In this document: one piece after another, positions 34,530-42,329 of the stretch
Layout: each line of letters opens with the position of its first letter
Position numbering within the stretch: the stretch's first letter is position 1
Source of the DNA: CALKHT01 sp964511575
Lineage (GTDB): Bacteria; Planctomycetota; Phycisphaerae; Phycisphaerales; Phycisphaeraceae
Length of the DNA stretch: 50,269 nt
Reading direction: 5' to 3'
NCBI GenBank assembly: GCA_964511575.1
Contig: CAZEFM010000015.1
Coordinates: forward strand, 1-50,269
Program-made: the position numbers and the translations under genes
Notes under the pieces: model-generated
Told to the model about the DNA's origin: nothing
The model's database searches: none
Seen by the model: the letters and a program-made list of their open reading frames with translations, nothing else

Positions 34530-34563
34530 CGGTGGGCCGCCTCAACAGGCCGCCCACCGTTTT
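34530..34563 (+). terminator. Rho-independent terminator after the fibro-slime gene
   Basis: CGGTGGGC (34530-34537) pairs with GCCCACCG (34552-34559), and GCCT (34539-34542) pairs with AGGC (34547-34550) inside, one mismatch between. TTTT follows directly at 34560-34563. This is a textbook hairpin and T-run. Confidence 0.85.
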
Positions 34564-34622
34564 CCATCGATCGCCAACCGCTATCTGATCAGTGCTGATT
34601 AACTGTTGCCCCCGCCGCACGC

Positions 34623-35240
34623 TCACCACGGAATCTCCGGAAATTCATCCGTCTCCGGGTCGAACGTGTCCGGCAACTCCAACTCGCCACGCTCGATCAT
34701 CGCATCCTCATACGACCGCGGCAGAAAACGATCGCGATCGTAAGGACAGGGCTCGCTCGGCGGCATCTGCAGATCGGTGTGCAACTCCGCATCCTCCCGA
34801 CGCGTCTCCTCGTCGGCGTAATAACGCCAGTACGCCTCAAGGTCGTCGTCCCCGCACATGTCGATCGACTGCACCCACGCGCCCGGCCCCGTCAGCTCAT
34901 CCGGATCGAGCACCGCGGAGTAATCCTTCGCCGGCTCGTGCAGCACTTCGTGATACAGCCGCTCGTAAAACTCACGCTCCGACAAATGATCCGTGTGATA
35001 AAAGAACGTGTTGCGCGTGGCCATGTTTTCAATGACCTTCCACAACACATCGGTGAGTTGATCATCGTCCAGATCGTCCGGGTGCGGCAGGATCACGCCA
35101 TCCCGTTCCAGCAGCTCGAACTCGCTGACCCAGGGCGCCGTCTCCCACGCCGCAATCGATCGGCCATATTCCGCGGCGATCTCGTGGAACTTGATCATGC
35201 GTTCCACATCGTCCAGATCATTGGGATCTTCCACGAACAT
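34623..35240 (-). CDS. Acidic protein of unknown function
   Basis: A 205-residue cytoplasmic protein, strongly acidic, with many Glu and Asp residues (HPDDLDDDQLTDVLWKVIEN, DPETDEFPEIPW at the end). No signal peptide, spans or enzyme motif. It has short amphipathic helices (MATRNTFFYHTDHLSEREFY). ATG at 35240 with GGAGG 10 bases upstream; a TATACT -10-like box lies about 25 bases further. The frame runs against the acyltransferase downstream in the same direction. I do not recognise it; similar acidic orphans are common in Phycisphaerae, so a conserved lineage protein is likely. Confidence 0.65.
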   Translation of the reverse strand: MFVEDPNDLDDVERMIKFHEIAAEYGRSIAAWETAPWVSEFELLERDGVILPHPDDLDDDQLTDVLWKVIENMATRNTFFYHTDHLSEREFYERLYHEVLHEPAKDYSAVLDPDELTGPGAWVQSIDMCGDDDLEAYWRYYADEETRREDAELHTDLQMPPSEPCPYDRDRFLPRSYEDAMIERGELELPDTFDPETDEFPEIPW

Positions 35241-35408
35241 ATCGCGAGCACCTCCGTGCAGCCGAGTATATCAGTCTTCCCCCCATAAAACAGCCCGGAC
35301 AAGCACGGATGGTGCGAATTCCATTTGGCGCATGCACGCCGCGCAATCACCACTCGGCACCATGCAGCATCCTGCTCAGCACCGCCGCGTGCCGTTCACC
35401 CTGACGCT

Positions 35409-36638
35409 TCACTCCCAGAGCATCGCCCCGGGGTGCGGGTTCTGCGCGTTCAGGGCGTCGATGCCCTGCTGCACCGCCTGCTCCACCTGTTCGGTCACCG
35501 TTCCCGCCGCCTGACGCGGCCGCGACTCCAGATGTGTCGTCAGATCTACCGGCTCGCCGAATCGCACCATCGCCACCCGACGTCCCACCGGCGGATGCAC
35601 CCGCGCGTAAATGTCCTCCGCCAGCTTCTCCACCGTCTCCGCGAAGCGGTCGATCGTCGGACGCGACTGCACGTAGTTGCCCGAATAGCTCACGATGCGA
35701 AACGCCAGCATCGCCTCATCCGCCCAGTGCGACGCCACCGTGTGCTCATGCGCCCGTTCCGGATCGCTGCGAATCTCGTGGATCACCTTCCGTGCCCGCC
35801 GAATCCGGTCGATCAACGTATCCTCCGGTCGCGGCGACAATTCCATCTTCGCTTCCAGTCGTCCCACCACCGTTTCCCCCGCCTGCTTCACCAGCTCCGC
35901 AAGCTCCGGCGCTTCAGGCACACTGTGGCCACGATGACGCAGATTCTTCGCCAGGGCCGTCAAACCCACCCGCTTCACCTTCTCCAGCGGCGGGTGATCG
36001 TCCGCCAACGGCGTCGCCAGCGCCTGCGCCAACCCGTGCAGCCGATCCGTCAGCCCGCCCCGCACATCCTCCACGTGTGTCACCTTGATCGACACAGGCG
36101 TGGCCAACACCCGAACGCCCCGCGCCGCCAATGTCCGCGCGCTGCGCAGCGCCAAAAACGCCGCACCTTCATGGAACGGCGTCACCACATCGTTCTGCAG
36201 GTAAACGTTCCCCTCCGGGAAGATCGTCAACGCGTGCCGGCCCTGCGTCAGCGTCTCGACCGCCTGCTTCATCGCCTGCTGGTCCGACCCTTCCCGGTCC
36301 ACCGAAAAGCAGCCCATCCGCTGCATCACAATTGCGTTGGTTCGGCTGCGCAGAAACACATCGTACGCCGCCATGATGTGCGTGCTTACCCCAAGCTGGC
36401 GCAGCGCTTCCATCCAGATGTAGGGGTCATCGTGCGTCGGGTGGTTGGGCAGAAAGAGCAGCCGATCACTGCCCGCGCGTTGCCGAATCGCATCCAGCTC
36501 GCCCGAGATGCGCACCTCATCGACCATCCGCCGACGCGGCAGATACACCCGTCGGTTGTAGTGCCCCAGGCACCAGGCGAACAGGCCGCTGCGCTTCGGC
36601 GGGAACCAGCGATAGGGTTGGTCGGAAAAGTCGAGCAT
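35409..36638 (-). CDS. PlsC-like acyltransferase
   Basis: A 409-residue protein of the glycerolipid acyltransferase type. The catalytic HxxxxD is seen in LLFLPNHPTHDDPYIW, and the substrate-binding block in IFPEGNVY, with the Gly-rich region VLATPVSIKVTH after. PlsC adds a fatty acyl chain to lysophosphatidate; members of this longer group may act on other lipids. The C-terminal 170 residues (LTALAKNLRHRGHSVPEAP) are an extra domain of unknown role. Start at 36638 sits 15 bases after a perfect TATAAT (minus strand, 36658-36653), suggesting a very short leader. Confidence 0.82.
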   Translation of the reverse strand: MLDFSDQPYRWFPPKRSGLFAWCLGHYNRRVYLPRRRMVDEVRISGELDAIRQRAGSDRLLFLPNHPTHDDPYIWMEALRQLGVSTHIMAAYDVFLRSRTNAIVMQRMGCFSVDREGSDQQAMKQAVETLTQGRHALTIFPEGNVYLQNDVVTPFHEGAAFLALRSARTLAARGVRVLATPVSIKVTHVEDVRGGLTDRLHGLAQALATPLADDHPPLEKVKRVGLTALAKNLRHRGHSVPEAPELAELVKQAGETVVGRLEAKMELSPRPEDTLIDRIRRARKVIHEIRSDPERAHEHTVASHWADEAMLAFRIVSYSGNYVQSRPTIDRFAETVEKLAEDIYARVHPPVGRRVAMVRFGEPVDLTTHLESRPRQAAGTVTEQVEQAVQQGIDALNAQNPHPGAMLWE

Positions 36639-36832
36639 GGTCGAATGGCGGCATTATAAGTGGACACCCACCCCCGCCCCTCACTGCACCAATGATGAAA
36701 ACCGCCGGCCTGCGACGCCAATACACCGGCACCGCTATCCCACCCCGGCTCAATCATGGTACGATGTCCCCCCGTTTGCGGGGACACCCCACCCCCCCAA
36801 CGGCAACCTCATCCGATCAGGAGACGACAATC

Positions 36833-37663
36833 ATGACCATGCGGTGCATCTGGCAGACGGCTTCCACGGTTTCCCTCGCAACGGCTTTGATGGTGGTGAG
36901 CGGCTGCCAGTCCACCGGCGATCGTCAGCAGACGCAGCAGGTCCAGACCACCGCTTCCGCGCAGGAGCAGCCCGCCAGCCAGACGTTCGAGTGGGAAGTG
37001 CACGACATGTCCCGGCCCAAGCCCCCGGTCGTGACGCCCGGCGGACCGGCACTCGTCGCCCCGCCCTCCGATGCCGTGGTCCTCTTCGACGGCTCCAACC
37101 TCTCGCAGTGGGTGCGCCAGGAAGACGGCACCCCGGCCCGGTGGGCGCTGGAAGACGGCGCGATGCGCGTCACCTCCACCGGAGGCATCCGCAGCATCCC
37201 CGAGTTCGGCGACTGTCAGCTCCACATCGAATGGGCCGCCCCCAACCCCGCCAACGGCAACGGACAGGGACGCGGCAACAGCGGCGTCTTCCTCATGGGA
37301 CTCTACGAGGTGCAGGTGCTCGATTCCTACGAGAACCCCACCTACGCCGACGGTCAGGCTGCATCGATCTACGGCCAGTACCCCCCGAGCGTGAACGCCA
37401 GCCTCAAGCCCGGTGAATGGCAGAGCTACGACATCATCTTCCGACGCCCGCGATTCAACGACGATGGCACCGTCCGTGAGCCCGCCCGTATCACCGTGCT
37501 GCACAACGGCGTCCTCGTCCAGAACAACGTCACCATCCTCGGCCAAACCACCCACAAGCAACGCGCCCGCTACGCCCCCCACGGCGACAAAGGCCCCATC
37601 AGCCTCCAGGACCACGGCGACCCCGTGCGATTCCGAAACATCTGGGTCCGCCCGCTCGAATGA
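36833..37663 (+). CDS. DUF1080 (3-keto-disaccharide hydrolase-like) lipoprotein
   Basis: A 276-residue lipoprotein from ATG 36833 (AGGAG 9 bases upstream), lipobox VVSGC. The body is the DUF1080 jelly roll: VVLFDGSNLSQW, GDCQLHIEWAAP, GRGNSGVFLMGLYEVQVLDS, then LKPGEWQSYDIIFRRPRF and NNVTILGQTTH, ending PISLQDHGDPVRFRNIWVRP. Members act on keto-glycosides or bind sugars and are abundant in Planctomycetes. The residues between the lipobox and the domain are Gln/Thr/Pro-rich, a spacer. A small hairpin (GTCCCC with GGGGAC at 36770-36790 approximately) lies in the upstream region. No neighbour shares its pathway. Confidence 0.88.
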   Translation: MTMRCIWQTASTVSLATALMVVSGCQSTGDRQQTQQVQTTASAQEQPASQTFEWEVHDMSRPKPPVVTPGGPALVAPPSDAVVLFDGSNLSQWVRQEDGTPARWALEDGAMRVTSTGGIRSIPEFGDCQLHIEWAAPNPANGNGQGRGNSGVFLMGLYEVQVLDSYENPTYADGQAASIYGQYPPSVNASLKPGEWQSYDIIFRRPRFNDDGTVREPARITVLHNGVLVQNNVTILGQTTHKQRARYAPHGDKGPISLQDHGDPVRFRNIWVRPLE

Positions 37664-37742
37664 GCGGTATGTGATTTGGTGATGGAGTGATGTGGCGATG
37701 TGAGCCACCACGCGATGCTGCATATCCACAGGTGGTGGGTGC

Positions 37743-37773
37743 CACACGGCATCCGGCTCGGCGGTGCCGTGTG
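37743..37773. repeat. Hairpin repeat element, CACACGGCA / TGCCGTGTG
   Basis: A perfect 9-bp inverted repeat with a 13-base loop, preceded by GGTGGTGGGTGC. The wording resembles the short GGTGCCA...TGGCA-type palindromes that occur many times between genes in planctomycete genomes. Possible transcription or RNA-stability element; no T-run. Confidence 0.5.
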
Positions 37774-37980
37774 CCCGAACGACACGGACGGACGTCCGCT
37801 CGGCAAAACATCCCCCCCGATGGATTTTTGCATTAAATTAGGGTATAATATTCCATCAGCCAGGCCGACTCCGCTCGGCCACGCGCATTCGCGCAGCTCA
37901 CGCCAACGCCGTCTCTCCCCCGACAGCGTTTCATTCTTTTGTCCCCTCCACCCGAAACGTCCCCTTTTTGTCACCCCCTA

Positions 37981-38015
37981 TCAGAGCTCAGAGGCCCGAA
38001 GCCAGAGGATCGAGG
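37981..38015. repeat. 7-base periodic repeat, TCAGAGG family
   Basis: Five consecutive 7-base units: TCAGAGC, TCAGAGG, CCCGAAG, CCAGAGG, ATCGAGG. The period is exact although bases drift. Confidence 0.55.
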
Positions 38016-38070
38016 ACAGCAACCGGATGCAGAAACGCAGTAACATCCATTTCCATCAGCATTTAACTCA

Positions 38071-38105
38071 AATCCGCAATCCGAAGTCCGAAATCCGCAA
38101 TTCAA
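38071..38105. repeat. 7-base periodic repeat, AATCCGA family
   Basis: Five units in exact 7-base phase: AATCCGC, AATCCGA, AGTCCGA, AATCCGC, AATTCAA. This is a different family from the run at 37981, but has the same period. Confidence 0.6.
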
Positions 38106-38221
38106 AAGACCATGTCGTCTTTGTCGTGGGGGTGACATCGCCATTTTTCTTTCTAAGTGACGCACAATGAACCTGTTACACCAATCCAGCCAACATCGAG
38201 GGGGAGGGGGGGTGACATTGG

Positions 38222-38330
38222 AGCGAGCGAAGGGCGCAAGAGCGTGGAGCGAAAGGATGGAAATTCCGTTCCATCAACCAAAAAAACCGCATCTCCCCGC
38301 CTTCCTTCGCGCCCTCGCGTCTTCGTGGTT
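38222..38330. repeat. Inverted composite element with 8-base periodic arms
   Basis: The right arm (38304-38327) reads in 8-base phase CCTTCGCG, CCCTCGCG, TCTTCGTG. The left arm (about 38226-38254) is its degenerate reverse complement, GCGAAGGG, CGCAAGAG. A hairpin sits between them: GATGGAA (38256-38262) with TTCCATC (38269-38275). The plan is like that of the element at 48491-48626. Confidence 0.5.
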
Positions 38331-38488
38331 TCCCTCTTGTCCCCTGGCCCATGGTCCTGCCCCCCAATCAGTCTTTCCCCGCCATCCAATTACGCGCATC
38401 CGCTTGTGTCGCCGTGGTTTAGTGATCGGTAAAGTAAGGATGACCGCCGCCGTCGCCGAACGGCGCCACTCGCTTCCCTTCGGAGGTC

Positions 38489-39205
38489 ATGATCGTGTCT
38501 CCCAAAGCCACGGTGCAGAGCAGCGATGTCCTCGTCGAAGCCCACGAAACGGCCCTGGAAGGTCACCTCGCCATTCCCGAACGGGCGCAGGGCATCGTCG
38601 TCTTCGCCCACGGCAGCGGCAGCAGTCGATTCAGCTCGCGCAACCGATTTGTCGCCGAGGTGCTCAACGATGCGGGAATGGCGACGCTGCTGTTCGACCT
38701 GCTCACCGCGCAGGAGCACATCATCGATGAACGCACCGCGGAGTTTCGCTTTGACATCGGCCTGCTGTCCGAACGGTTGATCGGCACGGTCGACTGGGTC
38801 AGCCGTCACGAACTGACGCGGTCGTTGCGCATCGGCCTGTTCGGCGCGAGCACCGGCGCGGCCGGGGCGCTGGTGGCGGCGGCGCAGCGCCCGGACAGGA
38901 TCGCGGCCGTGGTGTCGCGCGGCGGTCGACCCGATCTGGCGGGATCGATGCTCCCGCTGGTCAAGGCACCGACGCTGCTCATCGTGGGCAGCCGGGACAC
39001 CGCCGTCATTGAAATGAACCGCGAGGCGGCAAGCCTGCTCGTCGCGCCGCACCGGCTGGAACTGGTGCGTGGCGCTTCGCACCTGTTCGAAGAGCCCGGC
39101 ACGCTGGAGCAAGCCGCGCACCTGGCGCAGGCATGGTTTGTGCAATACCTCGCGCCGGAGTCATTCGCCGATCGAGCCTCACGACAAACAAGGATCGAAC
39201 CATGA
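38489..39205 (+). CDS. Alpha/beta hydrolase (dienelactone hydrolase-like)
   Basis: A 238-residue cytoplasmic hydrolase. GIVVFAHGSGSSRFSSRN near the start gives the oxyanion region, the nucleophile elbow is GLFGASTGAAG, the acid is in LLIVGSRDTAVIE and the histidine in GASHLFEEPG. This is the dienelactone-hydrolase-like group often found near phosphoribosyltransferases and stress genes. GGAGG lies only 2 bases before ATG 38489 but 8 before GTG 38495, so the latter may be the true start. It overlaps the next gene by 4 bases (ATGA), so they are coupled. Substrate unknown. Confidence 0.85.
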   Translation: MIVSPKATVQSSDVLVEAHETALEGHLAIPERAQGIVVFAHGSGSSRFSSRNRFVAEVLNDAGMATLLFDLLTAQEHIIDERTAEFRFDIGLLSERLIGTVDWVSRHELTRSLRIGLFGASTGAAGALVAAAQRPDRIAAVVSRGGRPDLAGSMLPLVKAPTLLIVGSRDTAVIEMNREAASLLVAPHRLELVRGASHLFEEPGTLEQAAHLAQAWFVQYLAPESFADRASRQTRIEP

Positions 39206-39699
39206 GAGTGCGACCGTTGCCGTTCCACGGCCACTTCGAGGATGAAGGCGGCCAGACATCGGAAACCCTGCAGATCGTCGAACCCGAGAACACCTTCGAA
39301 ACCGAGTTGTTGTCCTGGACCATCCTGCCGCACGGCGAAACGGTGGCCGATGACAGCGCGCGAAGGGATTACGTCTTTCACTATGAAATCGGCGAGCATT
39401 TGGGTGAGGGGTTGTTCCGGTTGCGCATCACCGGCCGCGATGCGTCACGACGCGACCACGAGACGCAGATCGCCGCGGCACTGCTCGCGACGCCCACCAC
39501 GCAACGGCTGCAGGTCGGCCGAACCATCAGCTTCGCGCCTTACTGGTTCATCAGCAAGCGGCTCCACTACAAGCCCGTGCGCGCCAGCGATCCGTATCCC
39601 GGCCCGGCGTTCGGAAGCCTCAGCTTCGGCAACGGCAACAACCTGCCTCAACGACGCCTCTTCGGCATCATCAGCGGCGCATCCGGCCAACGCCTCTGA
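39202..39699 (+). CDS. Protein of unknown function coupled to the hydrolase
   Basis: A 165-residue protein whose ATG overlaps the hydrolase stop. Beta-rich throughout (TSETLQIVEPENTFETELLS, DYVFHYEIGEHLGEGLFRLR) with a basic middle (RDASRRDHETQ). No signal, span or catalytic motif. The C-terminus is Gly-rich (GPAFGSLSFGNGNNLP). I do not recognise it. The overlap and tight spacing with the hydrolase and the DUF2267 gene (39 bases on) point to one transcript, perhaps a stress-linked module. Confidence 0.65.
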   Translation: MRVRPLPFHGHFEDEGGQTSETLQIVEPENTFETELLSWTILPHGETVADDSARRDYVFHYEIGEHLGEGLFRLRITGRDASRRDHETQIAAALLATPTTQRLQVGRTISFAPYWFISKRLHYKPVRASDPYPGPAFGSLSFGNGNNLPQRRLFGIISGASGQRL

Positions 39700-39737
39700 A
39701 CAACGCGACCACCACGCAAACAGAAGGGGACCACACC

Positions 39738-40169
39738 ATGATCAGCACGCACGTCAGCACACTCGAAGCGACGTACCACAAAACGGTTGACTGGCTCAAG
39801 GAACTCAAACAGATCGGACAATTCGACGACGAAGCCCAGGCCTACACCGCCCTGCGCGCCGTGCTGCAGGCGCTTCGTGACCGCCTGACCGTCGAGGAAG
39901 CATCCGACCTCGCGGCACAACTGCCCATGCTGGTGCGCGGCATCTACTACGAAGGATGGAACCCCGCCATCACCCCCGTGCGCACGCGCACCCGTGACGA
40001 TTTCCTGCTCCTGGTGCGGGAAAAGATGTCCGGAGGAAGCGCGGTGGATGAGGAACACGCGGTGCGCTGTGTGTTCCGGCTGCTCGATCATCGCATCTCG
40101 GCAGGCGAGATGAGCGATGTGAAACAGGTGTTGCCGCAGTCGATGCGCGATTTGTGGGACCACCCGTGA
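39738..40169 (+). CDS. DUF2267 protein
   Basis: A 143-residue all-helical cytoplasmic protein. It matches DUF2267: TVDWLKELKQIGQFDDEAQA, DLAAQLPMLVRGIYYEGWNP, and GEMSDVKQVLPQSMRDLW at the end. The family is found in stress and redox gene groups and has no established biochemical role. ATG 39738 has AGAAGGGG upstream. It ends the hydrolase-unknown-DUF2267 transcript and a hairpin terminator follows 12 bases after the stop. Confidence 0.85.
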   Translation: MISTHVSTLEATYHKTVDWLKELKQIGQFDDEAQAYTALRAVLQALRDRLTVEEASDLAAQLPMLVRGIYYEGWNPAITPVRTRTRDDFLLLVREKMSGGSAVDEEHAVRCVFRLLDHRISAGEMSDVKQVLPQSMRDLWDHP

Positions 40170-40180
40170 CGCCTTGTCGC

Positions 40181-40212
40181 ACCCGTTGCGTTGTTCCGGG
40201 CGCAACGGGTGT
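40181..40212. terminator. Perfect 11-bp hairpin between converging genes
   Basis: CACCCGTTGCG (40181-40191) and CGCAACGGGTG (40202-40212) form a perfect 11-bp stem with a 10-base loop, between the stops of the DUF2267 gene (plus) and the epimerase gene (minus). No T-run, but position and stability fit a bidirectional terminator. Confidence 0.6.
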
Positions 40213-40256
40213 CGACACCTCAAAGGAGATGATGAGGATTTCCAGGATTTCGCCTT

Positions 40257-41357
40257 TTAAGCCCGGCGTTGCTCCGGTTCGCGCAGATGGCGCGGGATGG
40301 GCAGGTTGTGGCGTCGATACCAGGCCAGCGGATCGGCACGCATCGATTCGACCATCCGCTGCAGTGAATCGATCAGACGATGTCGCGGCGACCAGCCCAG
40401 CCATTCCCGGGCGCGCGTGATGTCCAGCTCGTAATGATCATCCGCCATGTCGATCATCCACGGTTTGATGAAAGGAGATGCAACACCCGGCGCTTGTTCC
40501 TGAATCCACGCGCCTGACTTGGCGACGATCCGCGGAATCGGCGCGGTGATCCAGTTGCGCTCGCCCTGCAACAGTCTGCCCAGCTCCCGCTGCACCTCAT
40601 CGTAGCTGTAGGTGCGTGGCTCGCCGATGAGCATGGGTGCGACCTCGCGCGGAAGCTTGTGCCGAAGCTCCACCGCAAGTTCGATCGCATCCGCAACATC
40701 ATCCAGATGAACGTACGCCTGCCCATGCGTGATGTCGCCGGGAAACACATGTGCAATGAGCTGCTCCTCCGCGATGCGGCGGATCTGCTGCGCCAGCGGA
40801 ATCGAATCGCACAGGTCGGTGTACACCCCCGCCAGGCGCAACAGCAGCGCGGGTGTGTCGTTGTGTTCCGCCAGAACGCACTGCTCCGCTTCGATCTTCG
40901 ATTGCGGATACGCCCATCGGCCCGCCAATGGAGAGGACTCGTTGATTGGTCGGCCCGGTATGGTTGGCGCGTGAACGAGCATCGTGCTGCCAAAGAGGAA
41001 CTGCTGCGGTCGATACGGTCGCAGTGCGATGAGCAGTCGTTCGGTGCCGCGAACGTTGACCCGTTCGTAGAGGTCGCTCGGCTCGCCGGAGAAGTCGTAG
41101 TAGGCGGCGAGGTGAACGATGGAGGCGATGCCCTGCGTGCACGCGTGGCCGATGCGTTCGATGGCGGCGTTGAGGCTTGGGTCGGAGCCGATGTCCGCCT
41201 GGACGAACTCCGCGCCGGGCGGAAGCGGTTCGGTCGCGCCTGTCTGGTCGAGCGCCGCCACGTGATAGCGCATCGCCAACCGACGCACGATCCCCCGACC
41301 GATGCGCCCGCTGCTGCCGGTCACGATGACACAAGGCCGGTTCACCGCTTCACGCAT
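40257..41357 (-). CDS. NAD-dependent epimerase/dehydratase (extended SDR)
   Basis: A 366-residue protein with the Rossmann start CVIVTGSSGRIGRGIVRRLA. The usual YxxxK is seen as WAYPQSKIEAE, with upstream Ser in GSTMLVHAP. Extended SDRs of this kind change sugar nucleotides or reduce ketones; UDP-glucose epimerase-like or carbonyl-reducing roles are both possible. ATG at 41357 has GGAGG 8 bases upstream; 41372 is an in-frame alternative. The C-terminal half (GWSPRHRLIDSLQRMVESMR) is the substrate domain. It shares direction with the Rieske gene 43 bases upstream. Confidence 0.85.
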   Translation of the reverse strand: MREAVNRPCVIVTGSSGRIGRGIVRRLAMRYHVAALDQTGATEPLPPGAEFVQADIGSDPSLNAAIERIGHACTQGIASIVHLAAYYDFSGEPSDLYERVNVRGTERLLIALRPYRPQQFLFGSTMLVHAPTIPGRPINESSPLAGRWAYPQSKIEAEQCVLAEHNDTPALLLRLAGVYTDLCDSIPLAQQIRRIAEEQLIAHVFPGDITHGQAYVHLDDVADAIELAVELRHKLPREVAPMLIGEPRTYSYDEVQRELGRLLQGERNWITAPIPRIVAKSGAWIQEQAPGVASPFIKPWMIDMADDHYELDITRAREWLGWSPRHRLIDSLQRMVESMRADPLAWYRRHNLPIPRHLREPEQRRA

Positions 41358-41399
41358 GTTGACTGCCTCCACGGCCGACCGATGTCGATGTGCAATGAA

Positions 41400-42188
41400 T
41401 CAAAGGACAAGCTGGACCTTGCCGTCGCGCTGTTCGATGCGGTAGGTCTGGATCGCCTGCTCAGCCGGGCCGCACCGCGTTTCGCCGCTGAGCGCATCGA
41501 ACTGCGACCCGTGCCAGAGACACTGCACCTTGTCGCACATCATCACCCCGCCCGCCAGCGACCCACCGCGATGCGAGCAGCGATCATCAAACGCGACGTA
41601 CCCATGAACCGTGCGCGCCAGGACGATACGTCGATCGCCCACGTGCAGCAGTTTCATCTGGTCGACAGCCAGTTCATCGTCGCGTGCAACGGTGATGGGC
41701 GTTTCGGACGGTTCGAACGATTCCTCGCGCCACTTGCCCGCATCGGCATAGCGATGATCGGGACCGATGAAGTTGCGATACACCAACGTGCCGCCCAGCC
41801 ACCCGCCGATGATGAGCAAACCCAGCCCGCCTGCTTCGAGCAGAAGGACGATGACGTCGGGCCGTGTGGCGGGATCGCCGCGGTAAAGCCATGCGATGAT
41901 GAAAAGTCCGATCGCGCCGGTGTTGACGACCATGTGATAGGTGGCGCGTTTTTTGGCGGAGCTGTTGGGCGGGACGGTGGCGGTGTAGTCGACGAGGCCG
42001 GGGACCGCGGCAATCAGTCCCGCGACGATGCCGGCAAACGCCATGTAGGCGCCGGTGTTGGACCATTGCGCCCGGTCCGCCAGGCCGCCGACGAGGTCGC
42101 AGATGAACGCGCCGGAGAGGAACGCGATCGGGAAGGGCACGAGCATCGGGTGCAGCGGATGACTTTTGATGTTGGCGCGGGTACGCAT
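41400..42188 (-). CDS. DUF2231-Rieske fusion protein
   Basis: A 262-residue protein. The first 150 residues are a DUF2231 membrane domain of four spans (HPLHPMLVPFPIAFLSGAFI, then LGLLIIGGWLGGTLVY). The last 100 form a Rieske [2Fe-2S] domain with both ligand pairs: CSHRGG and CLWHG, spaced C-x-H-x16-C-x-x-H. It should carry electrons at the inner membrane; the partner is unknown. AGGAG lies 8 bases before the ATG at 42188. Such fusions are known in Bacteroidetes and Planctomycetes. It neighbours the epimerase in the same direction. Confidence 0.88.
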   Translation of the reverse strand: MRTRANIKSHPLHPMLVPFPIAFLSGAFICDLVGGLADRAQWSNTGAYMAFAGIVAGLIAAVPGLVDYTATVPPNSSAKKRATYHMVVNTGAIGLFIIAWLYRGDPATRPDVIVLLLEAGGLGLLIIGGWLGGTLVYRNFIGPDHRYADAGKWREESFEPSETPITVARDDELAVDQMKLLHVGDRRIVLARTVHGYVAFDDRCSHRGGSLAGGVMMCDKVQCLWHGSQFDALSGETRCGPAEQAIQTYRIEQRDGKVQLVL

Positions 42189-42329
42189 CGCAACAGCTCC
42201 TGCATAGCGACACCGCCTCAGCCGAGCGGAAGGTTGTCGATGTCGACCGGGCTCTTATGCGGGAGCGTGCAATCGCCATGCCGTCGCCTGTTGCCGACCA
42301 CGGCGCAGGCTTTGCAACCTTCACCGTCG

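Larger units (their letters stand above)
37664..38488. other. 825-base gene-free stretch rich in short repeats
   Basis: No convincing gene on either strand. Open frames here are low-complexity and follow the repeats. It contains a 9-bp inverted repeat (37743-37773), a 10-bp palindrome CGGACGTCCG (37789-37798), a perfect TATAAT at 37844-37849, a 7-base periodic run (37981-38015), another (38071-38105), and an inverted composite element (38222-38330). The composition is AT-richer and more pyrimidine-biased than the genes around it. Confidence 0.7.

Noticed and set aside
37700..38170. 156-codon plus-strand open frame in the repeat-rich region
   Set aside because: Its protein simply reads the 7-base repeats and pyrimidine-rich DNA; no ribosome site or family.
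40659..42329. Long plus-strand open frame continuing upstream of the GT39 gene (1058 codons in total)
   Set aside because: It is antisense to the epimerase and Rieske genes, rich in Arg, His and Asp as expected of a GC-rich shadow frame, and has no recognisable domain before 42330.
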